Shown one piece after another: positions 9,001-17,523 of a stretch of DNA of 36,781 bases. The notes under the pieces were generated by a model, which had not been told where the DNA came from, ran no database searches, and saw only the letters and a program-made list of their open reading frames with translations. The position numbers were made by a program, and so were the translations under genes. Each line of letters begins with the position of its first letter. Within the stretch, counting starts at the first letter, position 1. The DNA comes from Oscillospiraceae bacterium (lineage in GTDB: Bacteria > Bacillota > Clostridia > Oscillospirales > Oscillospiraceae): NCBI GenBank assembly GCA_017428565.1, contig JAFRQP010000061.1:1-36781 (forward strand), written 5' to 3'.

Positions 9001-9222
9001 CCCCCGTGTCATTGCGAACCAGTGACCGATGTCACTGGTGTGGCAATCCGTTTCTTTCGTCCCCCAAAAAAGAATACGGATTCCCACGCCAGTGTGCGCA
9101 CTGGCTCGGAATGACAGGCCTTTGGCCTGTGCGCTCCGCGGCCCCGTCCTCCGAACTCTGAACTCTGAAGCCTATCGCCCCCGTCCCCCGTCTGCCCGAC
9201 CCGCGCCTGTGTCCCCGGACGG
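9001..9222. repeat. 222-bp direct repeat R2
   Basis: Second copy of the repeat at 8337-8558, same orientation, with only a handful of differences. The palindromic core is 9007-9116, followed by the hairpin ACAGGCC-TTT-GGCCTGT at 9114-9130. That hairpin matches the outer hairpin of the GIY-YIG element (21136-21152) in inverse orientation. A GAACTCTGAACTCTGAA heptad run is near 9159. Confidence 0.85.
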
Positions 9223-9261
9223 CTAATAGCCGCCCCTACAATAAAAACATGGAGAATCAAC

Positions 9262-10083
9262 ATGACCAATCTGGACAAGCTGAAAAATTGTGAGCTCTTC
9301 CTCTTCGACATGGACGGCACCCTGTATCTGGGGGACATTGTCTATGACGGCGCCATCGCGCTGATGGAGGACCTGCCCCGCCTGGGCAAACAGTATATCT
9401 ACCTGACCAACAACTCCTCCCGGGCCGGGGTGGACTACATCACCCGCCTGCGCCGCCTGGGCTTCCCCTGCGAGGCGGAGAACGTCTTCACCTCCGGCAT
9501 GGCCACCGGCCTCTATCTCAACCAGCGCTACCCCGGGGCGAAGGTGTATCTGGCCGGCACCCGGGCCTTCTACCGGGAGCTCGTCAGCTACGGCATCGAC
9601 CTGGTGAACGACGAAGCCGGCCACACCGAGGCCTTTGACGTGGACGTGGTGGTGCAGGGCTTCGACACGGAGCTCCGGTACGAAAAGCTGGACAAGGCGG
9701 TGCACTTCCTCCGCCGGGGCGCCAAGTTCATCGCCGCGAACCCGGACTGGGTCTGCCCCATGCCGGCGGGCGAGGTGCTGCCGGACTGCGGCAGTATCTG
9801 CGCGCTGCTGACCGCCTCCTCCGGCGTGAAGCCCGAATACATCGGCAAGCCCAACCGGAATATGATCGACGTGATCGCCCAGATGACCGGCATCCCCAAC
9901 GAGCGCATCTGCGCCGTGGGCGACCGGCTCTATACCGACATCGCCGTGGCCCAGAACGCGGGCAGCGTGTCCGTGCTGGTGCTCTCCGGCGAGACGGATC
10001 AGGCCATGGTGGACGCGGCGGAGCGCAAGCCCGACCTGGTGCTCCCCTCGGTGAAGGAGCTCCACGAGCTGCTGCGCGGCTGA
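9262..10083 (+). CDS. HAD-IIA family sugar/nucleotide phosphatase (NagD-like)
   Basis: A 273-aa cytosolic Mg-dependent phosphohydrolase of the HAD superfamily, subfamily IIA. Motif I FDMDGTLYLGD is at residues ~14-24 (nucleophile Asp and acid/base Asp), motif II is YLTNNSSR, the IIA cap lies between residues ~75 and 180, motif III lysine is in GKPNRNM and motif IV is GDRLYTDI. Relatives dephosphorylate nucleoside monophosphates, 2-phosphoglycolate or p-nitrophenyl phosphate; sequence alone does not choose. The ATG at 9262 follows a modest GGAGAA. A repeat-filled spacer separates it from the glycosyltransferase gene. Confidence 0.92.
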   Translation: MTNLDKLKNCELFLFDMDGTLYLGDIVYDGAIALMEDLPRLGKQYIYLTNNSSRAGVDYITRLRRLGFPCEAENVFTSGMATGLYLNQRYPGAKVYLAGTRAFYRELVSYGIDLVNDEAGHTEAFDVDVVVQGFDTELRYEKLDKAVHFLRRGAKFIAANPDWVCPMPAGEVLPDCGSICALLTASSGVKPEYIGKPNRNMIDVIAQMTGIPNERICAVGDRLYTDIAVAQNAGSVSVLVLSGETDQAMVDAAERKPDLVLPSVKELHELLRG

Positions 10084-10245
10084 GCGCGGCGCTGCCGCGC
10101 AGCGCTTAGTGCTTAGTGCTTAGGATTTAGCAGGTGCGAGGCGCTGCGCTTCTCCTGCCTCATCCCCCCGTTCACTTTTCACTCTTCACTTTTCACTTTT
10201 CACTCTTCACTTTTCACTCTTCACTCTTCACTTTTCACTCTCCCA
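10084..10245. repeat. Heptad arrays in the spacer before the PMT-like gene
   Basis: Two unrelated heptad runs occur here: TTAGTGC units at about 10104-10131 and a longer TTCACTT/TTCACTC run at about 10170-10243. The second is the same heptad family as the arms of the hairpin repeats, but without the hairpin core. Confidence 0.75.
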
Positions 10246-10268
10246 TCCCTCCCCGGAGGTTCCTGTTC

Positions 10269-12128
10269 ATGTCCGCCATCCATCTCTTTTTCATTCTCAG
10301 CACCGCGGCGATCGCGCTGGTCCTGCTGCTGAGCATCCCCAATCCGCTGCGCTGCACGCTCCCCGGCGAGCCTCCGCCCCCGACCAAAAAAGGACGGGGG
10401 CTTCGGCCTGTGTCGACGGATCGCTCCCGCCGCCTCTCCCGCCGGGATCTGCTGCCTCTGCTGCTGGTGACGGCGCTCTACGCCTTCGCGGCCTTTTTCC
10501 GTCTGGGCAGCACCGCCGCGCCTCAGAGCTTCGTGCCCATGGCGGGGCAGGAAGCGGTGATCGAGCTGCCGGAGGGTGTCTACCCCAGCCGGATCCTGCT
10601 CTACCCCGGCGTGGGCATGGGCAGCTACGCGCTGGACGCCTCGGAGGACGGGGAGGACTGGCAGTACCTGGACGCCTTCAACCAGGACCACATCGCCGTG
10701 CTCAAATGGACGGAGCTCTCGCCCTCCACCCTCCTGCGGCCCCGTTTTCTGCGTCTGCGCTGCACCAGCGGCGAGCCCTGGATGGGCGAGCTGGTGGTGC
10801 TGGACGGGGATGGGCAGCTCGTTCCGCTCAAGTGCTCCGCTCCGGCGCTCTGCGACGAGGCGGACACCGCCCCGGCGGTCTTCTCCTTCCAGAACTCCAG
10901 CTATTTTGACGAGATCTACCACGCCCGCACCGCCTGGGAGCATCTGAACGGCGTCTGGCCCTACGAGATCACCCACCCGCCCCTGGGCAAGGAGATCATC
11001 GGCCTGGGCGTCTCCCTCTTCGGCATGACCCCCTTCGGCTGGCGCTTCTCCGGCACACTCTTCGGGGTGCTGATGCTGCCGCTGCTGTATGTCTTTCTGA
11101 AAAAGCTCTTCGGCGGTGTCTGGATCCCCACCCTGGGGATGCTGCTTTGGGCCTCGGACTTCATGCACTATGTGCAGACCCGCATCGCCACCATCGACAC
11201 CTACTCGGTGTTCTTCATCCTGCTGATGTACCTTTTTATGTACCTCTGGCTCACGGAGGACAGGCTTTGGGCCCTTGCGCTCTGCGGGGTCAGCTTCGGC
11301 CTGGGCGCCGCCGCCAAGTGGACCAGCATCTACGCCGGCGCGGGCCTGGCGCTGCTCTGGGCAGCCAAGTGGATCGCCCGCTTCGTCCAGGCGCGCCGCG
11401 GCGCCCCTGCCTCCCCTGCAAGGGGAGGTGTCGGCGCAGCCGACGGAGGGGTCCTCCCCGCCTTTTGGAAAAACGTGCTCTTCTGCCTGGTGTTCTTCAT
11501 CGCCGTGCCGGGGCTGATCTACTATTTCAGCTACCTGCCCTATGGCCGGGCGGCGGGTTATTCCCCCTTCAGCCGGGACTACGCCGCCATGGTCTGGAGC
11601 AACCAGGTCTATATGTTCAACTATCACTCCAGCGGCGTGCTGGGGGCCACCCACCCCTATTCCTCCAACTGGTACCAGTGGCTGGTGGACGCCAAGCCCA
11701 TCCTCTACGTGCTGGAATACCCCAGCGCGGAGACCAAGACCTCCATCGCGGCCTGGCTGAACCCGCTGCTGTGCTGGGGCGGGCTGCTGTGCCTTCCGCT
11801 GCTGGGCTTCATGGCCCTCGTCCGCCGGGACAAGCGCGCCGGCTTCGTCCTGATCGGCTACCTGGCGGAGCTGCTGCCCTGGGTGCCCATCCCCCGGCTG
11901 ACCTTCGCCTATCACTACTTCCCCTCCTCGCTGTTTCTGGTGCTGGGGCTCTGCTACGTCTTCGCCCTGCTGCGGGAAAACCGCCCCCACTGGCGAAGCT
12001 GGCCCGTGATCCTGACGGGCTGGAGTCTTGCCCTCTTCGCCCTGTTCTTCCCGGTGCTGAACGGTCTGCCCATCGGTCGGGAGCTCTCCACCGCGCTGTA
12101 TCAGTGGTTCTCCTCCTGGCCCCTGTAG
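10269..12128 (+). CDS. Phospholipid-carrier-dependent glycosyltransferase (GT39/PMT-like)
   Basis: A 619-aa polytopic inner-membrane protein resembling protein mannosyltransferases and ArnT-type GT-C enzymes, which move a sugar from a lipid carrier. After two N-terminal hydrophobic segments there is an extracytoplasmic beta-rich region (residues ~80-200). The GT39 hallmark follows: acidic FDEIYHARTAWE with HPPLGKEIIGLG. About ten further membrane segments come next, with SDFMHYVQTRIATIDTY. The ATG at 10269 follows CGGAGG; the open frame further upstream is only heptad repeat translated. A palindromic repeat is inserted in frame near residues 380-396, between membrane segments. The acceptor is unknown. 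Confidence 0.85.
   Translation: MSAIHLFFILSTAAIALVLLLSIPNPLRCTLPGEPPPPTKKGRGLRPVSTDRSRRLSRRDLLPLLLVTALYAFAAFFRLGSTAAPQSFVPMAGQEAVIELPEGVYPSRILLYPGVGMGSYALDASEDGEDWQYLDAFNQDHIAVLKWTELSPSTLLRPRFLRLRCTSGEPWMGELVVLDGDGQLVPLKCSAPALCDEADTAPAVFSFQNSSYFDEIYHARTAWEHLNGVWPYEITHPPLGKEIIGLGVSLFGMTPFGWRFSGTLFGVLMLPLLYVFLKKLFGGVWIPTLGMLLWASDFMHYVQTRIATIDTYSVFFILLMYLFMYLWLTEDRLWALALCGVSFGLGAAAKWTSIYAGAGLALLWAAKWIARFVQARRGAPASPARGGVGAADGGVLPAFWKNVLFCLVFFIAVPGLIYYFSYLPYGRAAGYSPFSRDYAAMVWSNQVYMFNYHSSGVLGATHPYSSNWYQWLVDAKPILYVLEYPSAETKTSIAAWLNPLLCWGGLLCLPLLGFMALVRRDKRAGFVLIGYLAELLPWVPIPRLTFAYHYFPSSLFLVLGLCYVFALLRENRPHWRSWPVILTGWSLALFALFFPVLNGLPIGRELSTALYQWFSSWPL
11410..11457. repeat. Palindromic repeat inside the PMT-like coding sequence
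   Basis: CCTCCCCT-GCA-AGGGGAGG (11410-11428) is followed by GTCGGC-GCA-GCCGAC (11430-11444) and GGAGGGG. Read in inverse complement, the intergenic repeat near 32450-32511 has the same order of parts: CCTCCCTC hairpin, TGGC, a GC-rich stem, ACGGAGGGAG. Here the repeat lies in frame and encodes a Pro/Ala/Gly-rich loop with no stop codon. Confidence 0.75.
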
Positions 12129-12272
12129 AGAGTGAAAAGGGAACAGTGAAAAGTGAAAAGATATTGTGTCCCGCGAAGCGGGACGAATTGAAATCAGTCG
12201 CCGAAGGAGACACCATCCCTCTTCACTCTTCACTCTTCACCCTTCGCTCTTCACTCTTCACTTTTTTCCTTC
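12129..12272. repeat. Heptad/two-hairpin composite repeat, copy H3
   Basis: Starts directly after the stop codon of the PMT-like gene. Left arm of GTGAAAA-type heptads, hairpin GTCCCGC-GAA-GCGGGAC (12168-12184), imperfect hairpin GTCGCC-GAA-GGAGAC (12197-12211), then a right arm of CTCTTCA-type heptads to about 12270. The hairpin order is opposite to copy H2. Confidence 0.85.
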
Positions 12273-12345
12273 GCAGAGGGAACAAAATCCCTGCGCGCTC
12301 GTCTAACTCTTGTCCCCCCAACTTCTTTGACAGGAGGCGCAAGCC

Positions 12346-12780
12346 ATGCTGGGCAAACAGAAATGCAAGATCCTCAAGGAGATCCGCCAGCGGATCGCCG
12401 ATGAAAACGATATCCCCTATGTGACAAGCGAGTGCACCCACAAGGGCGCGTGCAAGGGCACCTGCCCCAAGTGCGAGAGCGAGCTGCGCTATCTGGAGCA
12501 GCAGTTGGCTCTGCGGCAGAGCATGGGCAAGCGGGTGGCGGTGGCCGCCCTCTGCGCCGGCCTTGCCTTCGGCGCCGCGGGCTGCGGCCCCGCTGACCCG
12601 GAGCCTACGCCCACCCCCGACTACGTGGACGTGCTGGAAGGCGAAGTCGCCCCCTATCCCGACGATCTGGACGGCATGGTCCCCAACGAGCCCGACCCCA
12701 CGGAGGAGCCCGACGAGTGGGAGCTGGAGGGCGACGTGGCCTGTATTCCCGACGACGCCGACGAGAACGGCAATGGCTGA
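12346..12780 (+). CDS. Cys-rich small protein paired with a radical SAM enzyme
   Basis: 144 aa. The N-terminal ~55 residues form a helical, cysteine-containing module with Cys30, Cys36, Cys40 and Cys43 (CX5CX3CX2C, around KGTCPKCE), suitable for Fe-S or zinc binding. A hydrophobic stretch (~60-78) ending in FGAAGCG resembles a membrane or lipoprotein-like segment. The C-terminal ~60 residues are strongly acidic and proline-rich (PEPTPTPDY, DPTEEPDEWE). AGGAGG precedes the ATG. The stop overlaps the radical SAM start by 8 nt, so the two are translationally coupled. I do not recognise a named family. It could be the substrate, a redox partner or a scaffold of the radical SAM enzyme. Confidence 0.8.
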   Translation: MLGKQKCKILKEIRQRIADENDIPYVTSECTHKGACKGTCPKCESELRYLEQQLALRQSMGKRVAVAALCAGLAFGAAGCGPADPEPTPTPDYVDVLEGEVAPYPDDLDGMVPNEPDPTEEPDEWELEGDVACIPDDADENGNG

Positions 12781-13396
12781 GCCCCTTTTCCCGCTTCTGA
12801 GCCTGGCGCGGCTGCGCATGGAAACGGACGGCGCCGGGGTCACCACCCTGGTGGCCGGGGCGGGCTGTCCCCTATCCTGCCGCTGGTGCATCAACAAGCG
12901 ACTGCTGAAAGAGGCGAAGGCGGAGCCGGTGACGGCGGAGGAGCTGACGGAGCGGCTCAGGATCGACGATCTGTACTTTCGCGCCACCGGCGGCGGGGTC
13001 TGCTTCGGCGGCGGGGAAGCGCTGCTGCACGCGGACTTTCTGCGCCGCTTCCGGGAAGTCTGCCCGGCGGAATGGCGCATCAGCGCCGAGACCAGCCTGG
13101 CCGTTCCGCCCGATGCTGTCCGCACCGCGGCGGAGGCGGTGGACTTCTTCATCGTGGACTGCAAGGACATGGACGGGGAGATCTACCTTCGCTATACCGG
13201 CGGGGACGGGGCGCTGATGCGGGAAAACCTGCGGCTGCTCCTGTCTCTGGCGGGCGCCGGGCGCATCCGCGTGCGGGTGCCGCGCATCCCGGAGTACAAT
13301 ACCGCCGAAGACCAGGCCCGCAGCGCCGCGGCTCTCCGCGCTCTGGGCGTGGAGACGGTGGAGCTCTTCGACTACGTGATCCGCCCGGACGCCTGA
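12773..13396 (+). CDS. Radical SAM protein (activase-like)
   Basis: A 207-aa short radical SAM protein. The cluster motif CPLSCRWC (CX3CX2C) is at residues ~25-32, followed by INKR. GGGVCFGGGEAL carries the GGE SAM-binding motif, and later strands include ETSLAV, VDCKDM and RVPRIPEYN. Size and order resemble pyruvate formate-lyase activating enzymes, but no glycyl radical enzyme is nearby. The ATG at 12773 lies inside the end of the Cys-rich gene, so the pair forms a two-gene operon closed by the terminator at 13401. The target is unknown; modification of the Cys-rich partner is one possibility. Confidence 0.88.
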   Translation: MAEPLFPLLSLARLRMETDGAGVTTLVAGAGCPLSCRWCINKRLLKEAKAEPVTAEELTERLRIDDLYFRATGGGVCFGGGEALLHADFLRRFREVCPAEWRISAETSLAVPPDAVRTAAEAVDFFIVDCKDMDGEIYLRYTGGDGALMRENLRLLLSLAGAGRIRVRVPRIPEYNTAEDQARSAAALRALGVETVELFDYVIRPDA

Positions 13397-13400
13397 ACGC

Positions 13401-13439
13401 AAAACCCGCTCTGAAGGACTTGCCTTCAGAGCGGGTTTT
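13401..13439 (+). terminator. Terminator of the radical SAM operon
   Basis: Stem AAAACCCGCTCTGAAGG with its complement around the loop ACTTG, ending in TTTTC. Confidence 0.9.
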
Positions 13440-13500
13440 CGGCGTTTTTGCTTTTTCGCGCCCTCCTTCCTTCACTTCTTCAATTTCCCTCTTCCCTTTT

Positions 13501-13529
13501 TTGACATTTCCCTATATAATGACTATATC
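13501..13529 (+). promoter_or_regulatory. Promoter of the zinc-ribbon/Ig-like protein gene
   Basis: TTGACA at 13501-13506, a 17-bp spacer and TATATC at 13524-13529, 35 nt before the ATG at 13564. Confidence 0.6.
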
Positions 13530-13563
13530 AACTCTATCAAAAATACAGAAAGCCGGTGACCTT

Positions 13564-14901
13564 ATGTTCTGTCCCAATTGCGGAGCCAACAATCCGGACG
13601 GCGCAGGCTTCTGCACCAACTGCGGCGCGCCGCTGAAAGCCAAGCCCGCCCCCGCGCCCGAGCCGGAGGCCTACCCCGCCCCCTCCCGCCCGGTCTGGCC
13701 CTGGATGGCCCTGGGCGCCGTGGCGCTGATCGCGCTGGCGGTGATCGTGATCTTCCTGGTGAAGAGCAGACAGGACGCGGCCAGCCCCACCGGTGAGCCC
13801 GGGTCCATCATCGCACCCACAACAGACCCCGGCGCCGTTGTCGCCCCGCCCACCTCGGACCCGGCGCTGACGCCCGCCTCCCCCACGCCCACCTCCCAGA
13901 TCATCGTCATCACGCCAAGCCCTGCCCCGGCGACTCCTACGACCGCGCCGGCGACTCCCGCCCCCACCGTCGCGGTGCCCGACGTGGTCCGCGTCTTCTA
14001 TAAGGACACGGAGAAGACCGAGTTCACCGCCGCCGTGGGCGAGTCCGTGCCGCTGAACGCCCAGGCCTACCCCATCGAGAGCTTCACCAACGCAAGCTTT
14101 GCCTGGAGCTGCAGCGAGCCCGGCGTGCTGAAGCTGGAGCCGGACGCCTACGGGCGCACCTGCACCGTCACGGTGCTGAAAAAGCACAGCTCCCCCGTCA
14201 CCCTGACGGTGACCTGCTGCGGCAAGTCGGCAAACGTGCTGGTCTACACCAAGGATGCCGCTCCCAGCTATCCGCCCGCCGGCCCCGTGACGCTGGACAA
14301 GGATCTGCAGTACCGCATCAACATCTTCCTGTCCAATTTCTCCGAGCAGAGCTTTTTGAACATGAAGCTCTCCACCGCGCCGGACGACCAGCTGATGAAG
14401 TTCGTGTGGATCTACTGCAAGATCAACCACGGCGGCGCCATCTCCTACGACGGCTCCTTTGAAACCATCCCCCTCGGCACCATGAACGAGTATCTGAACC
14501 GCTTCTTCGGTCTCACCCGAAACCCGGTCAACGGCGCCAGCTATATGCTGGATCAGTGGAACAGCTTCAGCTATCACGACGGCAAGTTCTGGTTCCCCGC
14601 CGCCAGCGGCGAGAGCTACAACAAGTTCACCGTGGTGGATTCCATGAAATCCAACGGCGACGGCACCTACACCGTGGACTTCCAGGTCTACGAGCTGGGG
14701 CTGGAGGAGTATTGGAACACCCCCGGCATCGACAATTCCTACTACTGGCTGAACTCCGAACAGGTGTCCGTCAAGGTCTGGGACTACAAGTGCATGCCCG
14801 TCCAGGGCGGCACCGCTGTGGTGCGGGACTTCACCTACAACGGCCGCGCCACCTTCCAGCTCATCTCTTATGAGATCTGGGACATCGAGTTCTCCTACTG
14901 A
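13564..14901 (+). CDS. Zinc-ribbon membrane protein with extracellular Ig-like and unknown C-terminal domain
   Basis: 445 aa. An N-terminal cytoplasmic zinc ribbon (CPNCG at 3-7 and CTNCG at 17-21) is followed by a Pro/Glu linker and one membrane span (~44-63). A long Thr/Pro/Ala/Ser-rich stalk (~65-140) leads to a bacterial Ig-like domain (~140-235; VGESVPLNAQAYP, WSCSEPGVL), then a ~200-residue C-terminal domain I do not recognise (FLSNFSEQSFLNM near its start). It is probably a surface-exposed type II membrane protein. The ATG at 13564 places the zinc ribbon at the extreme N-terminus, as in similar proteins; the ribosome binding site GCCGGTGA is modest. The next gene has the same zinc ribbon-span-stalk plan. 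Confidence 0.85.
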   Translation: MFCPNCGANNPDGAGFCTNCGAPLKAKPAPAPEPEAYPAPSRPVWPWMALGAVALIALAVIVIFLVKSRQDAASPTGEPGSIIAPTTDPGAVVAPPTSDPALTPASPTPTSQIIVITPSPAPATPTTAPATPAPTVAVPDVVRVFYKDTEKTEFTAAVGESVPLNAQAYPIESFTNASFAWSCSEPGVLKLEPDAYGRTCTVTVLKKHSSPVTLTVTCCGKSANVLVYTKDAAPSYPPAGPVTLDKDLQYRINIFLSNFSEQSFLNMKLSTAPDDQLMKFVWIYCKINHGGAISYDGSFETIPLGTMNEYLNRFFGLTRNPVNGASYMLDQWNSFSYHDGKFWFPAASGESYNKFTVVDSMKSNGDGTYTVDFQVYELGLEEYWNTPGIDNSYYWLNSEQVSVKVWDYKCMPVQGGTAVVRDFTYNGRATFQLISYEIWDIEFSY

Positions 14902-14949
14902 TCGCTCCGGCCGCTGCAGGCGCAGAGCCGTCTGAGGATCACCCCGCGC

Positions 14950-14977
14950 AAAAAGGCTGCCCCCGGGCAGCCCTTTT
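14950..14977 (+). terminator. Terminator between the two zinc-ribbon genes
   Basis: AAAAAGGCTGCC with GGCAGCCCTTTT, loop CCCG. Confidence 0.85.
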
Positions 14978-15043
14978 GCTATGGCCTGCCCCTTGCGACA
15001 TCCATTCTTTCTCCTCATCACTCTTGACAAAGCAGGTGATACG

Positions 15044-17494
15044 ATGCGTACTTGTTCTCATTGCGGCGCGGCCAACGAGGCCGAAGGCGCCTTCTGCGTG
15101 AACTGCGGCTCGCCTCTCGCCGAGGCTCCCGCCTCCGAAGCGCCCAAGGCGGAAAAGGCCCGCTTCGGCATCGTGGGCGGCAGCGCCGGCAGCTCCGCCT
15201 CCGGCGGGGAGAAGGCCCGCTTCGGCATCGTCGGCGGCTCTGCCGGACACGATGGGGGCGGCTCCGCCGGCCGCAGCGGCGTTGCCGGTCCTCCCGACGG
15301 CGGCTTTTCGGGCGGAGGAGGCTTTACACCCCCGCCGCCGCGCCCCTCCAGGGCCCCGCTCTGGATCGCCCTGGGCGCCGTGGCCGTCATCCTGGCGGCG
15401 CTGGCGGCCATCTTCCTGCCCCGCCTCCTCCGCGGCAGCCCCGGCGGCGACAGCAAGTCCCGGGAGCAGACCCAGGCCGCCATTGAGCAGATCGTCTCCG
15501 CCGCCGAACCCTACCAGGATCCCAACGGCCAGGTGCCCCCGGAGAACACCCAGGCCGCCATCGGCGCGGTCTACGCCTCCGCCCAGAGCAACCCCCTGGT
15601 GACCTCCTGCCAGATGGACCCCTACGGCGTGGTCATGCACGTGGCCACCGGCCCGGTCTACGTCTACTGCCCCACTGCGGGCGAGCCCTACGGCGGCAGC
15701 CTCACGCCGGAGCCCCCAATCCCCGGCGCCGCCCCCTATGCCGGCGAGGGCTGGGGCGAGTTGGAGGTGCTCACCGTGCAGCCCTACGACAGTGAGAACC
15801 GGGAGATCGCCCGCCGCGGCGGCTACCGCCACGATCTGGACGCCCCGGACCTGGCCGCCGCCAGCCTGGTGGCCCGGGACCCGGAGCACTGGCACTTCGG
15901 CGCAGCCAATAATGTCAACGACGGCGCCCTGACCATGGACCGCATCCTCTCCATGGACGACTACCAGGTGATCCTCTGGCACGGCCACGGCGGCTACACC
16001 AGCTACACCGGCTATTTCCTCTGCACCAACATCCCCTGGACCGAGGAGCTCGCCGCGCGCTACGGGCTGAACGAGGGCAACTGCTGCCTGGTGTCTGACG
16101 GCACCATCGGGCTCAAGCCCTCCTATTTTGAACAGAACTTCGGCCCCGACGCCTTCTACAACGCCTACCTCTACATCGGCACCTGCTACTCCGGCATCGA
16201 GCCGAAGCTGGCGGAGGTCTTTCTCAGCAAGGGCGCGGCGGCGGTCTACGTGAACTCCGAGTCCATCAGCCGGCAGTACAATCTGGACATGATGCGCGTG
16301 ATCGCGGAGGCCTTTCTGGGCGGCGAGGAGGCCCCCGCGGCCGCCGGCGCTCTGGCCGCTGCCAGCGGAAGCTATGCCTTCCCGCCGGCGGAGGACTGGA
16401 CTGTGCGGGACGCGCTGCAGCTGGCCTGTTTGGCCTACGGCACCCGGGATCCCTATTCCTCCGAGGGTGCACAGGTCCTCTGCTACAGCACGGATACCAT
16501 GAACGGTTTGGACTATGAGGCCTGGCTGGCCCGCTTCGCCCAGCGCCCCGGCGCCGAGCCCGAACCGGAGCCCGGCACTGAGATCGAACCGGAGCCCGGC
16601 ACTGAGCCCGAACCCGAGCCGGTGCAGGAGATGCATCAGCTGATCGGCTATTGGTATGCCATGCCGGACTACCACGCCACCATCGTGGTCACCGACCAGA
16701 CCATGAACCGCATGGATCTGGAGTTCCACTATGAGACTCCCGGCTCCGCAGACAACGTGGAGCGTTTCTCCGGCGCCGTCTTTGTGGATGGCAGGTGGGA
16801 GACCCGCTATAAGGACCTGTACGGCAACACCGGCCTGCTGCGGATGCGCTATGAGGACTTCACGATCTATGTGGAGATCCTCCCCGATCCGGGCGCCGGA
16901 AACTACGGCCTGCACCAGTGCGCCGGCGAATTCATCCGCATCCTGGACTTCCCGGAGCCGGAGCCCGAACCCGCTGCGGACGACATCTACATCCGGTATA
17001 TGAAGGATCACCCCACGATCCGGACGGATCTGTATACCCAGAACGACGTGTTCATCCCCTCCTGCTGGGCCCTGGTGGATCTCAGCGGCGACGGGACGCC
17101 CGAGCTGCTGCTGGGCACCGCCCAGGACAGCTATTTCAGCGGAGAAATGACCGGCGTGCTGATCGTCATGCTCAACGACCGGGGAGAACTGGAACCGGCC
17201 TACTACGTGGACACGGACACTGTGTATAACTATCCGGACCTGTGCTACGGGCGCTGGCTCGTCACCTACGGCCACGGAACGGGAGGCTATCTGGAGACTC
17301 AGTATCTCAGCTATGGCGCGAACGGCTGGGTGACCCTTCGGGAGGTCTATTGGGGCATTGAGGAGGACGAAAGCTCCTACTACCTCCCCGGCACAGAGGT
17401 AGAGCCAGAGATCTTCGGGCAGTACCTGCTGCAGTTCGCCGGATATCCCGACGATCCCATCCACGAGGAGATCGAAATCCAGCCCATACCCTGA
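15044..17494 (+). CDS. Zinc-ribbon membrane protein with caspase-like (clan CD) peptidase domain
   Basis: 816 aa. Zinc ribbon with Cys4, Cys7, Cys18 and Cys21; a cytoplasmic Gly/Ser-rich linker holding two copies of KARFGIVGGSAG; one membrane span (~104-127); then an extracellular peptidase-like region (~240-440). There ILWHGHGG (His315) and IGTCYSG (Cys381) form a likely His/Cys dyad of the gingipain/clostripain clan. A Glu-Pro repeat stalk (~505-525) follows, then two beta-rich modules, the last with an FG-GAP-like DLSGDGTPELLLG. The ATG at 15044 follows CAGGTGAT. Function is inferred: surface cysteine protease or protease-like sensor. A second clan CD protein is encoded at 27364-29877. Confidence 0.82.
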   Translation: MRTCSHCGAANEAEGAFCVNCGSPLAEAPASEAPKAEKARFGIVGGSAGSSASGGEKARFGIVGGSAGHDGGGSAGRSGVAGPPDGGFSGGGGFTPPPPRPSRAPLWIALGAVAVILAALAAIFLPRLLRGSPGGDSKSREQTQAAIEQIVSAAEPYQDPNGQVPPENTQAAIGAVYASAQSNPLVTSCQMDPYGVVMHVATGPVYVYCPTAGEPYGGSLTPEPPIPGAAPYAGEGWGELEVLTVQPYDSENREIARRGGYRHDLDAPDLAAASLVARDPEHWHFGAANNVNDGALTMDRILSMDDYQVILWHGHGGYTSYTGYFLCTNIPWTEELAARYGLNEGNCCLVSDGTIGLKPSYFEQNFGPDAFYNAYLYIGTCYSGIEPKLAEVFLSKGAAAVYVNSESISRQYNLDMMRVIAEAFLGGEEAPAAAGALAAASGSYAFPPAEDWTVRDALQLACLAYGTRDPYSSEGAQVLCYSTDTMNGLDYEAWLARFAQRPGAEPEPEPGTEIEPEPGTEPEPEPVQEMHQLIGYWYAMPDYHATIVVTDQTMNRMDLEFHYETPGSADNVERFSGAVFVDGRWETRYKDLYGNTGLLRMRYEDFTIYVEILPDPGAGNYGLHQCAGEFIRILDFPEPEPEPAADDIYIRYMKDHPTIRTDLYTQNDVFIPSCWALVDLSGDGTPELLLGTAQDSYFSGEMTGVLIVMLNDRGELEPAYYVDTDTVYNYPDLCYGRWLVTYGHGTGGYLETQYLSYGANGWVTLREVYWGIEEDESSYYLPGTEVEPEIFGQYLLQFAGYPDDPIHEEIEIQPIP

Positions 17495-17523
17495 ACCGGG
17501 GCGCACGCAGCGCCCTCAAACGC

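Noticed and set aside
10170-10243. CRISPR array
   Set aside because: The repeated unit is only 7 bp with no spacers; there are no cas genes.
14939-17506. 855-aa open frame on the minus strand
   Set aside because: Antisense shadow of the zinc-ribbon protease-like gene. GC-rich third positions remove stops; there is no recognisable domain.
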